Of a DNA stretch of 64,000 nt, positions 27,600 to 36,212 are shown one piece after another (within the stretch, counting starts at the first letter, position 1; each line of letters starts with the position of its first letter). The stretch lies in NCBI RefSeq assembly GCF_900103365.1, contig NZ_LT629703.1, positions 5,752,501-5,816,500 on the forward strand, given 5' to 3'. The stretch is from Afipia sp. GAS231. Its GTDB lineage: Bacteria; Pseudomonadota; Alphaproteobacteria; Rhizobiales; Xanthobacteraceae. Position numbers and translations under genes: made by a program. The notes below the pieces were generated by a model. The model saw nothing but the letters and a program-made list of their open reading frames with translations, ran no database searches and was not told the DNA's origin.

Positions 27600-28007
27600 A
27601 TGGTGACACTGATTTTGGTCGGCCTCGGCTCGAGCGGCTGCAGCCTGAACCGGTCGGACCAGACGCTCGCCAAGTACGACGACAGCGAAGTCACGGGATC
27701 GATCGGCCCGGCTACGCCGCCGACCCCGACCGAGAGCGATCTGGCGTTTGCCCGCACTGCCGCCTCCGACGTCCTGACCAAGGGCGACAAGGATTCCAGC
27801 CAGCCCTGGGAAAACCCGGAAACCGGGGCGCGGGGGTCGGTGACGCCGCTCGCCCAGTCCTATGCCGCCGAGGATGGCCGGACCTGCCGGGATTTCCTGG
27901 CGAGCTATGTCAACGGACGCACCGAAAGCTGGCTGCAGGGCGCCGCCTGCAAGGCCAGCCAGGGTCGGTGGGAAATTCACACACTCAGACCCTGGAGGCG
28001 GGGCTAA
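27600..28007 (+). CDS. Exported/lipoprotein-like surface antigen family protein
   Basis: About 135 residues from the ATG at 27600. It opens with a hydrophobic stretch ending in the lipobox-like LGSSGC and closes with TCRDFLASYV, GAACKASQGRWEIHTLRPWRR, the pattern of RT0821/Lpp0805-type 17-kDa surface proteins of rhizobia. The middle is Thr/Pro-rich linker. The true start is uncertain. The peptide before Met lacks the usual basic residues, while in-frame codons just upstream (LSAIKPASA) look like a natural n-region, so a non-standard or more distant start may be used. Divergent from pdxH. Confidence 0.7.
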   Translation: MVTLILVGLGSSGCSLNRSDQTLAKYDDSEVTGSIGPATPPTPTESDLAFARTAASDVLTKGDKDSSQPWENPETGARGSVTPLAQSYAAEDGRTCRDFLASYVNGRTESWLQGAACKASQGRWEIHTLRPWRRG

Positions 28008-28103
28008 CCCGTTGCAAAAATGCAACTGGCTCCCCAGATGAAGCCAAAGCCGGCATTTTGCCCTAAGCTTCGCGAAACCGAATTCCTGAAGGAGACCTGA
28101 CGT

Positions 28104-29072
28104 ATGCGCGACCCCTATGAGATCTTGGGGGTGCCGCGGGGCGCCAGCGCTGCGGCGATCAAGAGTGCCTACCGCAAGCTCGCCAAGAAGCATCACCCGG
28201 ACAGCAACAAGAACGACCCGAAGGCCGCGGACCGTTTTTCCGAGTTGAATACGGCCAACGAGATCATCGGCGACGAGGACAAGCGAAAGCAGTTCGATCG
28301 CGGCGAAATCGACGCCGAGGGCAAGCCCCGCTTTCAGGGCTTTCCCGGCGGCGACCCGCGCAGCCGCGCCGGCGGGCCCGGCGGCTTCCAGTCCCACACC
28401 TTCCGGACCGGTGGCGGCGCCGGTCCCGGCGGCATGGGCGGCGCAGGCTTCGAGGATATCCTCAACAGCATGTTCGGCGGCGCGGCGGCCCGGGGCGGGC
28501 GCGGCGGCGGCAGCAGGACCTTTGAATTCGATACCGGCGGGATCGGCGTCGATCTCGATCTCAACGTCGCCATGTCGGTGTCGCTGGAAGAATCGGTCAA
28601 GGGCGGCGAGAAGCGCGTCCGGCTTCCGACCGGCAGGGAGCTTAATGTCAAAATTCCCGCCGGCGTCACCCCGGGTCAGCAGATCCGGCTGAAGGGCCAG
28701 GGCGAGACCGCCCCCGGCCATCCGCCCGGCGATCTCCTGATCACGATCAGCATCGCGCCGCATCCGTTCTTCAAGGTCGACGGCAGCGATTTGCGGGTCG
28801 ATCTACCGATTACGCTCTATGAAGCCGTGCTTGGCGGCAAGGTCCGCGTGCCGACGCTCGGCAGCGCGGTCGAACTGTCGATCCCGAAGAATACCTCGAG
28901 CGGCCGCACCTTCCGCCTCAAGGGCAAGGGCCTGCCGAAGGCGGGGGCTGTCGGCGATCTGTTCGTCACCACCAAAATTATCCTCCCCGACGGGAACGAT
29001 CGTGAGCTTGAGGCATTGATGGAAAAATGGCGTGACGGCCACCCGTACCATCCGCGCAGCGATTTCGGCTAA
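28104..29072 (+). CDS. DnaJ/CbpA-type co-chaperone
   Basis: 322 residues. J domain at 1-70 with the HPD tripeptide in [11 protein letters not shown], a Gly-rich linker of about 90 residues ([15 protein letters not shown]), then the two C-terminal beta domains ([44 protein letters not shown]). There is no zinc-finger cysteine cluster, so it belongs to the DnaJ class II (CbpA-like) group that recruits and stimulates DnaK. Strong AAGGAG before the ATG at 28104. Monocistronic. Confidence 0.93.
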   Translation: MRDPYEILGVPRGASAAAIKSAYRKLAKKHHPDSNKNDPKAADRFSELNTANEIIGDEDKRKQFDRGEIDAEGKPRFQGFPGGDPRSRAGGPGGFQSHTFRTGGGAGPGGMGGAGFEDILNSMFGGAAARGGRGGGSRTFEFDTGGIGVDLDLNVAMSVSLEESVKGGEKRVRLPTGRELNVKIPAGVTPGQQIRLKGQGETAPGHPPGDLLITISIAPHPFFKVDGSDLRVDLPITLYEAVLGGKVRVPTLGSAVELSIPKNTSSGRTFRLKGKGLPKAGAVGDLFVTTKIILPDGNDRELEALMEKWRDGHPYHPRSDFG

Positions 29073-29485
29073 GCGGAGGGTGATTCGCGCGCCGAAAAAG
29101 ACCCAGGTTCACAGCGGAGTCCCCGGCAGGTCCTTCCCAAAAAATATCTCTGAAAAATACGATCATTTCCTGAAAAACAAGGTGTTTCAGGAAATGAGGG
29201 GCGGCCTCGAAAGGGGGACCAGCGCGGTACCAAACCCCGATCGAGGCCGCTTGCGCCGATCGGCGGATCGAGCGCTACTCATTTTTTCGTGAGTACCCGG
29301 TGCGATAATGAGACGCGCCCATGACTTGATTCCAGATTTTCGGTGTCCGAATTGGGACAGCGGGCCCTGGGTAGCGTTTTCGAGCGAAGTGGGCGCCGGT
29401 TCGCGTGAAGAAAGCGCGTCAGAACGAAAAAAGCGCCCAGCCGCCGCTTTTCTTGGTCCCGGCTACCGCGCTGCAGCAGCTCCGC
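29073..29485. other. Intergenic region with three successive perfect hairpins
   Basis: 413 bases, no gene supported. Inverted repeats: CATTTCCTGAAA (29164-29175) with TTTCAGGAAATG (29185-29196); GCGGCCTCGA (29201-29210) with TCGAGGCCGC (29241-29250); TACTCA (29276-29281) with TGAGTA (29290-29295) around a T6 loop. They follow each other within 132 bases, which could be a structured small RNA or a stacked termination region. The copy-3 dispersed repeat lies further on. Confidence 0.5.
29372..29419. repeat. Dispersed 48-bp palindromic repeat, copy 3
   Basis: TAGCGTTTTCGAGCGAAGTG ... GTGAAGAAAGCGCGT, one base diverged in the right arm (AAAGCGCGT for AAAACGCGT). Confidence 0.8.
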
Positions 29486-30256
29486 TCAGCCGCCGCTTTT
29501 TTCCATCTGGTCGTAAACCGCCTGGGCGATTTGGGTCAGGCGTCCGCGGTCGTTGCCACCGCTCACGACATAGCCGACGCCGCGATCGGCCCAGAACAAT
29601 GCGCTCTCGCTGCCTTGCGCCGCATATCGCATCTGCGTCGCCTCGGCTTCCGACTTCGCGGTGTAGATCGTGAAGCGCTCGCCCGACGCGCTCTCATACA
29701 TCAGGAAGGACGCCGGTCCGGTCGGGCCCGGCAACAGCCGGCCGCCGACCAGCTTCAGTCCAGCCGCCGCAAGTTCCGGTGCGCGCACATCCCAGCCGCA
29801 GCGCTTGGTCAGCCATTGCTGCAGATGGGTGATTTCGCTGCCGGGCACTTCGACGGGATGGCGGACTTCCACCACATAAAGCCGGTGCGCATCGAGCGCA
29901 TCGACGGTGAAATTCTGGAACGCCGAGGGTGCTGCGGCAGCGCCGCGCGCCACCCAGCCGGTGCCGCCGCCGATGATGAACGCCGCCAGCGTCGCGGCAA
30001 TCGCGCCATACATCCATCGGCGCGGCTGCTGCACCAGCCGCTCGATCTCAAGCCGCTTCGGCACCGCCTCGTCGGCGACCGCGTCGTAACGCGCATGCAG
30101 CGCCTCCGCCATCGCGCGCCATGACTGCACCCGCGCGGCATCGTCGGGATGCGCCGCGAGCCACGCCTCGACGTCGCCGCGGCGTTCCGCCGGCAGCTCG
30201 TTGTCGACGTAAGCATGCAGCTCGTCTTCGGTGACGGGAATGTTGGGCTCGGTCAT
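29486..30256 (-). CDS. Membrane-anchored anti-sigma factor
   Basis: 256 residues. Cytosolic N-terminal anti-sigma region (ELHAYVDNELPAERRGDVEAW, residues about 12-32), one membrane helix (MYGAIAATLAAFIIGGGTGWV, about 82-102) and a periplasmic domain of about 150 residues. Plan and position, directly downstream of an ECF sigma gene on the same strand, mark it as the cognate regulator. It has no HxxxCxxC zinc motif, so it is not a ZAS-type redox sensor; release is more likely by binding or proteolysis, which is inference. The ATG at 30256 has only a weak ribosome site. The repeat array lies immediately upstream. Confidence 0.88.
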   Translation of the reverse strand: MTEPNIPVTEDELHAYVDNELPAERRGDVEAWLAAHPDDAARVQSWRAMAEALHARYDAVADEAVPKRLEIERLVQQPRRWMYGAIAATLAAFIIGGGTGWVARGAAAAPSAFQNFTVDALDAHRLYVVEVRHPVEVPGSEITHLQQWLTKRCGWDVRAPELAAAGLKLVGGRLLPGPTGPASFLMYESASGERFTIYTAKSEAEATQMRYAAQGSESALFWADRGVGYVVSGGNDRGRLTQIAQAVYDQMEKSGG

Positions 30257-30263
30257 TGTCGTC

Positions 30264-30388
30264 GTCTCTGCCTATTCCAAGGTCGGTCTATTCAAATGTC
30301 TTTGGCGCAGTGTCCGTCTAGTTCTTGTCGGTCTATTCCTGAGGCCGTCTATTCCAAGTCGAGATTTGTTTCGAAATCTGTCTATGCA
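30264..30388 (-). repeat. Phased GTCTATTCC (GGAATAGAC) array between sigma and anti-sigma genes
   Basis: On the plus strand, copies begin at 30270 (GCCTATTCC), 30286 (GTCTATTCA), 30316 (GTCTAGTTC), 30331 and 30347 (both GTCTATTCC) and 30380 (GTCTATGCA). Distances are 16, 30, 15, 16 and 33, that is one or two steps of 15-16 bases. Another copy lies just upstream of the sigma gene. On the transcribed strand the unit is GGAATAGAC, and GGAAT resembles the -35 core of many ECF promoters. Seen directly; promoter or protein-binding role is inference. Confidence 0.65.
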
Positions 30389-30400
30389 TAACGCTAGCCA

Positions 30401-30955
30401 TCATTTCACCCGACGCAGCGCCGTGCGCTCGCCTTCGAGCGAAGCTTTCACATGTGCCCGTGCCCGCGCCAGCCGGGACATTACGGTGCCGATCGGCACG
30501 CCCTGGATGTCGGCGACCTCGCGGTAGCTCAATCCTTCCAGCATCACCAGCAGCAATACCGAGCGCTGCTCTTCCACCAGCGTCGCCAGCGCGCGGGCGA
30601 TATCGCGGCCCTCGGCCTCGGTGCCGCTGGCGTCCGGGTTGTTGTCGAGCAGCGGCATGAACTGCGGCCGCCGCGCCAGCGATCGCCGCCGGTTCTTGTT
30701 GAGGTTGGTCAGGATCGTATAGAGCCAGCTCCTGACGTCGCCGCCGAGAAACAGCCGTTCCGAACGCAACGCACGCACCAGCGTATCCTGCACCAGATCG
30801 TCGGCGATGTCGGCATCGCGCGCGAGCGCGCGTGCATAGCGGCGGAGCGCCGGTATCATGGCTTCGACACTTTGGCGAAACGCGGTCATAGCTTCCAGAT
30901 CGTTAGACGTCATCATATCGATAGCTTGGTCCGGCGCGAACGCCTTACTCAGCAT
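30401..30955 (-). CDS. ECF RNA polymerase sigma factor
   Basis: 184 residues from the ATG at 30955. Region 2 (ALARDADIADDLVQDTLVRAL, DVRSWLYTILTNLNKNRRR) and region 4 (LATLVEEQRSVLLLVMLEGL, SYREVADIQGVPIGTVMSRL) are complete, with no extra domain. Start is unsettled: TTG 30964, ATG 30955 or ATG 30916; the last best fits the point where family similarity begins and leaves room for a promoter at 30980. Followed after about 145 bases by its membrane anti-sigma gene. The signal sensed and the regulon are unknown. Confidence 0.92.
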   Translation of the reverse strand: MLSKAFAPDQAIDMMTSNDLEAMTAFRQSVEAMIPALRRYARALARDADIADDLVQDTLVRALRSERLFLGGDVRSWLYTILTNLNKNRRRSLARRPQFMPLLDNNPDASGTEAEGRDIARALATLVEEQRSVLLLVMLEGLSYREVADIQGVPIGTVMSRLARARAHVKASLEGERTALRRVK

Positions 30956-30971
30956 AACACCCAATCGACGC

Positions 30972-30980
30972 GTCTATTCC
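30972..30980 (-). promoter_or_regulatory. Single GGAATAGAC motif ahead of the ECF sigma gene
   Basis: Exact copy of the array unit, 8-16 bases before the first possible start codon and 56-64 bases before the start at 30916. Compatible with a -35 element for autoregulation if translation begins at 30916. Confidence 0.4.
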
Positions 30981-31147
30981 GGTGATCGCTGCGCGCGCAA
31001 AGCAGCATTAATCCGGGGCGGATTTGGGCTGTACCCCACGAGAGTGCTGGTGTACCTCCACACCGCCGGAATTCCGGCTACCACATCGTCGGCAAGCGTT
31101 GCGGAAGCGCCGGACGTTTCGCTGATCAAGGAAGTGCTGCACGTCCG

Positions 31148-31747
31148 ATGCCCGCGCCCGTCATCTACTACATCCGCCACGGTGAGACGTCGTGGAACGC
31201 GCTGGGCCGGCTGCAGGGCGTGCAGGACATTCCGCTCAACGACCTCGGCCACAGGCAGGCGGTCCAGGCCGGCAATATTCTCCTCGACCTGTTCGCGCGC
31301 GACGGCCGAGAACCATCATCGCTGGCCTTCGTCGCCAGTCCCTTGATCCGCGCCCGCACCACGATGGAGCTGGTGCGCGGCGAACTGAAACTGCCGCCGG
31401 CCGGTTATGCGCTCGACGACCGGCTGCGCGAGATCGGCTACGGCCAATGGGAGGGGGCGACCCTGCCCGAGATGCAGGTCGAGGACCCCAATCTGTACGC
31501 GAAGCGCCAGACCGAGAAATGGACGGTATCGCCGCCCGGCGGCGAGAGCTATGTCGAGGTCCAGGCCCGGATGCAGGATTGGTATGCCTCGCTGCGGGAC
31601 GATACGGTCGCGGTGGCGCATGGCGGCACCGCGCGGGCGCTGATGGTGGCGCTCGGCATCGAAACGCCGCTCAGCGCCGCCGACCTGACCATCGAGCAGG
31701 GCGCCGTCTACGTGTTCCGCGACGGCGGATTGCAGAAGTATAGTTAA
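31148..31747 (+). CDS. Histidine phosphatase family protein (phosphoglycerate-mutase fold)
   Basis: 199 residues. The phosphohistidine motif is YIRHGETSWNALGRLQG at the N-terminus, followed by PLNDLGHRQA, SPLIRARTTMELV, LREIGYGQWEG and the second catalytic His in VAVAHGGTARALM. These are the four core residues of the broad RHG/HE acid phosphatase superfamily. AGGAAG lies ahead of the ATG at 31148. Isolated gene between the ECF locus and a palindromic repeat. Phosphatase activity is expected; substrate not predictable. Confidence 0.93.
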   Translation: MPAPVIYYIRHGETSWNALGRLQGVQDIPLNDLGHRQAVQAGNILLDLFARDGREPSSLAFVASPLIRARTTMELVRGELKLPPAGYALDDRLREIGYGQWEGATLPEMQVEDPNLYAKRQTEKWTVSPPGGESYVEVQARMQDWYASLRDDTVAVAHGGTARALMVALGIETPLSAADLTIEQGAVYVFRDGGLQKYS

Positions 31748-31757
31748 TCCAGCCGCC

Positions 31758-31836
31758 GTCATTCCGGGGCGCCCGAAGGGCGAACCCGGAATCTCGAGAT
31801 TCCGGGTCTGGTGCTAACGCACCATCCCGGAATGAC
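31758..31836. repeat. Intergenic palindromic repeat (GTCATTCC family), copy 3
   Basis: GTCATTCCGGGGCG at the left, CATCCCGGAATGAC at the right, with a central GGAATCTCGAGATTCC palindrome. Shares GGTGCTAACGCACC with the reverse complement of copy 1. Confidence 0.85.
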
Positions 31837-31942
31837 TGGCTTGAGGTTTGACCCCGCAAGTCACCCGCGTTACCAAGCACCCGTCACGTTGACATACACC
31901 GCAAAACGCTGACTGTTTGCACAGACGAGCACACGAAGCCTC

Positions 31943-33031
31943 ATGTCCTTCAACACCTTCGGCCACATGTTCCGGGTCACGACCTTCGGCGAGAGCCACG
32001 GGATCGCGATTGGCTGCGTGGTCGACGGCTGTCCGCCGCTGATCTCCTTGACCAACGAGGACATCCAGATCGATCTCGATCGCCGCCGTCCCGGCCAGTC
32101 GCGCTTCACCACCCAGCGCCAGGAGCCGGACCAGGTGAAGATCCTGTCCGGCGTGATGGCGCATCCCGAGACCGGCGTGCAGGTGACGACGGGGACGCCG
32201 ATCGCGCTTCTGATCGAGAACACCGATCAGCGCTCCAAGGACTATTCCGAGATCAAGGACAAGTTTCGCCCCGGTCACGCCGACTTTACGTATGAAGCCA
32301 AATACGGCCTGCGCGATTATCGCGGCGGCGGCCGTTCGTCGGCGCGCGAAACTGCGACCCGCGTCGCGGCCGGCGCCATCGCGCGAAAAATCCTGCCAGA
32401 TGTAAAAGTGCGCGGCGCGCTGGTGCAGATGGGCCCGCACAAGATCGATCGCGAGAAATGGGATTGGGACGAGATCGCGCGCAATCCGTTCAATTGCCCG
32501 GACAAGGATAAGGCCGCGTTCTTCGAGCAATATCTCGACGGCATCCGCAAGAGCGGCTCCTCGATCGGCGCCGTCATCGAAGTGGTCGCCGACGGCGTGC
32601 CGCCCGGATTGGGCGCGCCGATCTATGCCAAGCTCGACGGCGAGCTCGCGGCGGCGATGATGAGCATCAATGCGGTCAAAGGCGTCGAGATCGGCGCCGG
32701 CTTCGGTGCCGCCGAATTGTCGGGCGAGGAAAACGCCGACGAGATGCGCACCGGCAATAACGGCACGCGGTTTCTGTCCAACCATGCCGGCGGCGTGCTC
32801 GGCGGCATCTCGACCGGCCAGCCGGTGGTGGTGCGCTTTGCGGTGAAGCCGACCTCGTCGATCCTGTCGCCGCGCCAGACCGTGGATCGCACCGGCCATG
32901 ACACCGACATCATGACCAAGGGCCGCCACGACCCCTGCGTCGGCATCCGCGCGGTGCCGGTCGGCGAGGCCATGATGGCCTGCGTGCTGGCGGACCATTT
33001 GCTGCGCCATCGCGGTCAGGTGGGCGGGTAG
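31943..33031 (+). CDS. aroC: Chorismate synthase
   Basis: 362 residues, usual length. Converts EPSP to chorismate at the end of the shikimate pathway using reduced FMN. Signatures: [18 protein letters not shown] near the N-terminus, [36 protein letters not shown], and [26 protein letters not shown] near the C-terminus. The ATG at 31943 aligns with family starts ([11 protein letters not shown]) although its ribosome site is weak. Monocistronic here; no other aro gene in the window. Confidence 0.97.
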   Translation: MSFNTFGHMFRVTTFGESHGIAIGCVVDGCPPLISLTNEDIQIDLDRRRPGQSRFTTQRQEPDQVKILSGVMAHPETGVQVTTGTPIALLIENTDQRSKDYSEIKDKFRPGHADFTYEAKYGLRDYRGGGRSSARETATRVAAGAIARKILPDVKVRGALVQMGPHKIDREKWDWDEIARNPFNCPDKDKAAFFEQYLDGIRKSGSSIGAVIEVVADGVPPGLGAPIYAKLDGELAAAMMSINAVKGVEIGAGFGAAELSGEENADEMRTGNNGTRFLSNHAGGVLGGISTGQPVVVRFAVKPTSSILSPRQTVDRTGHDTDIMTKGRHDPCVGIRAVPVGEAMMACVLADHLLRHRGQVGG

Positions 33032-33056
33032 AACGCCTCAAGACGTCCAGCCTCGC

Positions 33057-34751
33057 TCATTGCATGGCGTCTGCGATCTTTTCCGCCGCCATCAGGACCG
33101 GGAAGTTGGTGTTGGCGCATGGCACCACCGGAAAGATCGAGGCGTCGACCACCCGCAGGCCCTGCATGCCCTTGACGCGGCCCTGGGTGTCGACCACCGC
33201 CATCGGATCGTCGGCCCGGCCCATGCGGCATGAGCACGAGGCGTGCCACACGCCGATCGTCCCCTTGCGCACGAAGGTTTCCAGCGCCTCGTCGTCGTTC
33301 ATCACGTCATCGAACGTAAAACCTTCGACCACGAAATTGTCGATCATGTAGTGGCGCAGCGCCGCCGGCCCGTCCATCATGACAGCGGCGATGTTGGTCA
33401 GAATCCTGTTCTTGGTATTGACCACGCCGATCTTGCGCACGCGGTCGGTATACGCCGCCGGGAACGGCTTGTCCGTCACCGCCTTGACCGCATCGCTCAT
33501 CTGCACGGCCGCCATCTTGCGGAAACCGCTCATCAGGCGCTCGAGGTCGCGCCGGTCGGACAGCAGGTTGAATTCGACGATCGGTTCGGATGTGGGATCG
33601 CGCGAGGCGAGTTTGATCTGCCCGGTTTCGGAATAGGTCTTGTTGACGAAGGTCAGCAGCGAGCCGATTTGCGCGCCGACCGCGTGCCAGGCCGATTTGC
33701 TGAGCACGACAACGAACATGTCGCCCTTCGGCACATCAGGCAGCCCGGACGAATAGCGCAAGCCGAGCTGCAAGTGGCGTCTGGTATGCTCATTCATGCG
33801 CGCGCCGCGGCGGATAAAGGATGACAGCGAAATCGACGGATGATCCATCAGGCGCTGGCCGACGCCGGGCAAGCCCATCACGACGGGGATGCCCATATCC
33901 TTGAGGTGACCGACCGGGCCGATCCCGGCGCGCAACAGATGCGCCGGCGAATGGATGGCGCCACTGGAGAGAATGATCTCGTGGCCGCGGAATTCCTGCT
34001 CCCGCCCGTCGACCACGGCCTTGACGCCGACGCACCGCGTGCCTTCGAACAGCAGCTCCTTGACCTGCGTATTGGTCGAGATCGTGAGGTTGGCGCGCTT
34101 GCGCGTGTCGCGGTCGAGATAGCCCATCGCGGCCGAGACGCGTTGCTCGGCCTGATTGGAGTGCGTTACCGGGAAAAATCCGTCGACGAACTCGCCATTC
34201 TGGTCCGGCACGAATTGATGGCCGGCTTGCTGGAACGCCTCGGCGAAAGCCTGCGAATGCCGTGTCCAGTGCTCCCGCGGAATCCGGCGGACCGGGATCC
34301 GACCATCCTTGCCGTGGAACGGTCCGTCGAAATCGAGGTCGCGCTCGACCTTCTTGAAAAAGGGCAGTACGCCGTTCCAGTTCCAGCCGGTGGCGCCCCG
34401 CGCTTCCCATTCATCGTAGTCGGTCGGTGCGCCGCGGTTGGCCATCTGGCCGTTGATCGACGAGCCGCCGCCGAGCACGCGTGCCTGTTCGTATTTGCGC
34501 AACGGCGGCCGCGCTTCGTTCGGATTGTTATGGCTGACGACCTGGGTCGTGACCTTGAGTTCGGTCCAGTGGAAGCGCGGATCGAAATAGGCCGTGCCCG
34601 GATAGCTATCCCTGATCTCGGCCGGCTCGTTGCCCGGTGGGGTGTCCTGTCCGGCTTCGCAGAGCAGGACCTTGTTGGCACTCTTTGCGGAGAGTCTGTG
34701 GGCCATGACCGAGCCCGCCGACCCGCCGCCAACGATGATGAAGTCGTACAA
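33057..34751 (-). CDS. GMC family FAD-dependent oxidoreductase
   Basis: 564 residues. FAD-binding DFIIVGGGSAGSVMAHRLS at the very N-terminus, the GMC signatures ARVLGGGSSINGQMANRG and SSGAIHSPAHLLRAGIG, and the active-site His/Asn pair in GVWHASCSCRMG and CANTNFPVL. Choline dehydrogenase-like in overall pattern; oxidises an alcohol, feeding electrons to quinone or oxygen. The start is TTG at 34751 with GGGAAA upstream; no ATG is available nearby. No betaine-pathway partner is adjacent, so choline as substrate is not supported. Convergent with aroC. Confidence 0.92.
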   Translation of the reverse strand: MYDFIIVGGGSAGSVMAHRLSAKSANKVLLCEAGQDTPPGNEPAEIRDSYPGTAYFDPRFHWTELKVTTQVVSHNNPNEARPPLRKYEQARVLGGGSSINGQMANRGAPTDYDEWEARGATGWNWNGVLPFFKKVERDLDFDGPFHGKDGRIPVRRIPREHWTRHSQAFAEAFQQAGHQFVPDQNGEFVDGFFPVTHSNQAEQRVSAAMGYLDRDTRKRANLTISTNTQVKELLFEGTRCVGVKAVVDGREQEFRGHEIILSSGAIHSPAHLLRAGIGPVGHLKDMGIPVVMGLPGVGQRLMDHPSISLSSFIRRGARMNEHTRRHLQLGLRYSSGLPDVPKGDMFVVVLSKSAWHAVGAQIGSLLTFVNKTYSETGQIKLASRDPTSEPIVEFNLLSDRRDLERLMSGFRKMAAVQMSDAVKAVTDKPFPAAYTDRVRKIGVVNTKNRILTNIAAVMMDGPAALRHYMIDNFVVEGFTFDDVMNDDEALETFVRKGTIGVWHASCSCRMGRADDPMAVVDTQGRVKGMQGLRVVDASIFPVVPCANTNFPVLMAAEKIADAMQ

Positions 34752-34881
34752 TGGATGTTTCCCGGTTGTTTTGCCGGCAGGCTAGCGCAGCTTGGCCGCC
34801 GGGTCACGCCGGCAGTTGGTGCCCAAACGCAGCGACTGTCCGCCTTGACGCACGCGGAACTTGTGTCCACATGCTACTGGC

Positions 34882-36075
34882 ATGAACGGATCGGATGTCC
34901 AGGACCTGGCGGATTGGCTGATCGACGGTGCACGGTCGGCGGCCAACTCGACCCACATGTTTGCCGAAACCTGTGAACGGATTGTCGCGGCGGGCCTGCC
35001 GCTGTGGCGGGTCGGCCTTTTCATCCGGACGCTTCATCCCGAAATTTTCGGCCGCAACTTCATCTGGAAGCCGGGCGCCGAGGTCGAGATGGGCACGGTC
35101 GATTTCCATATCCTGGAGTCGCCGGATTACCAGAACAGTCCTCTGGCCCTCGTGTTTCAGCAAGGGATCGAGATCCGCGCCCGCGTCGACGATCCCGCCA
35201 GCAGCCGCTTTCCGATTATTGCCGACCTGCGTGCCGAAGGGGTCACCGATTACATCGCGTTGCCGCTGCTGTTTATCGATGGCTCGATCCATGCGTCGAG
35301 CTGGACCACCAAGCAACCCGGCGGCTTCACCGACGCGCAGCTCGCGGCGCTGCGGCGGATCGTAACGCCGCTGGCGCGGATCAGCGAGATCGTCACGCTG
35401 TCCCGTACCGCGTCGGGCCTGCTCGACACCTATGTCGGCAACCGCGCCGGCGAGCGGATCATGGGTGGACAAATTCGCCGCGGCCATACCGAGACCATGA
35501 ATGCCGGGATCTGGCTGTCCGATCTGCGCGGCTTCACCGCGCTGTCCGACCGGCTTCCGTCGGAGACCGTGGTCGATATCCTCAACCTCTACTTCGATTG
35601 TCAGGTCGCTTCGATCCGGACGCATGGCGGCGAAGTGCTGAAATACATGGGCGACGGGCTGCTCGCGGTGTTCCCGGTCGACGAATATGTCGATGATGCC
35701 CAGCACGTCTGTGCGCGCATGCTGGAAGCCGCGCACGAATCCCGCGTCAGCGTCGCGGAATTGGAATATCCGATCGGCGACACCGTCGAACGCTTTCGGT
35801 TCGGGCTGGCGCTGCATGTCGGGCCGATCCTGTTCGGCAATATCGGCGGTGGCAGCCGGCTCGACTTCACCTGCATCGGTCCGGCGGTCAATCTCGCGGC
35901 GCGGCTGGAAAAGATCGCAAGCCGTCTGCAGCGCACGGTAGTGGCATCGGAAGGCTTTGCCTCGATCTGCCGTGGCGGATGGAGCGATCTCGGCGAGTTT
36001 CCGATCGCAGGTTTTTCGAAAGCCGAGCGCGTCTACGGCCTGGTCGAGGAGACGTCGGCGGAAACAAGTCACTAG
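34882..36075 (+). CDS. Adenylate/guanylate cyclase domain-containing protein
   Basis: 397 residues. Residues about 1-190 form an input domain with GAF-like features (FAETCERIVAAGLPLWRVG ... YIALPLLFIDGSIHASSW). About 215-390 are a class III nucleotide cyclase domain: GIWLSDLRGFTALSDRLP and YMGDGLLAVFP supply the two metal-binding Asp residues, and CIGPAVNLAARLEKIA the purine and transition-state region. Soluble, no membrane helix. The ATG at 34882 gives MNGSDVQDLAD; an in-frame ATG 7 codons earlier is possible. Makes cAMP (or cGMP); a CRP-like palindrome occurs elsewhere in the window (50490). Confidence 0.92.
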   Translation: MNGSDVQDLADWLIDGARSAANSTHMFAETCERIVAAGLPLWRVGLFIRTLHPEIFGRNFIWKPGAEVEMGTVDFHILESPDYQNSPLALVFQQGIEIRARVDDPASSRFPIIADLRAEGVTDYIALPLLFIDGSIHASSWTTKQPGGFTDAQLAALRRIVTPLARISEIVTLSRTASGLLDTYVGNRAGERIMGGQIRRGHTETMNAGIWLSDLRGFTALSDRLPSETVVDILNLYFDCQVASIRTHGGEVLKYMGDGLLAVFPVDEYVDDAQHVCARMLEAAHESRVSVAELEYPIGDTVERFRFGLALHVGPILFGNIGGGSRLDFTCIGPAVNLAARLEKIASRLQRTVVASEGFASICRGGWSDLGEFPIAGFSKAERVYGLVEETSAETSH

Positions 36076-36105
36076 GCCAGCGCCGCCTGGTTTTTTTCAA
36101 AACCC

Positions 36106-36133
36106 GCGACTCTTTCCGAAGCGGTCAAACGTC
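36106..36133 (+). promoter_or_regulatory. Candidate ECF-SnoaL sigma promoter 1
   Basis: GCGACTC (36106-36112), 17 bases, CGTC (36130-36133), ahead of the SDR gene at 36213. It matches promoter 2 (37007-37034) at the same spacing. Over the 45 bases starting here, 34 are identical between the two, including TCAAACGTC and ATTGCAGA. Confidence 0.65.
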
Positions 36134-36212
36134 CTTATTGCAGAAACGTCGCAACCAGCGCCGCATTCGCCATTGCGGCGGCGCCGGCGCGAGCGATCAG
36201 CAGAGGACCCAC

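Noticed and set aside
30264..30388. CRISPR array at the sigma locus
   Set aside because: Units are only 9 bases with 6-7 base gaps, far too short for repeats and spacers, and no cas gene is present.
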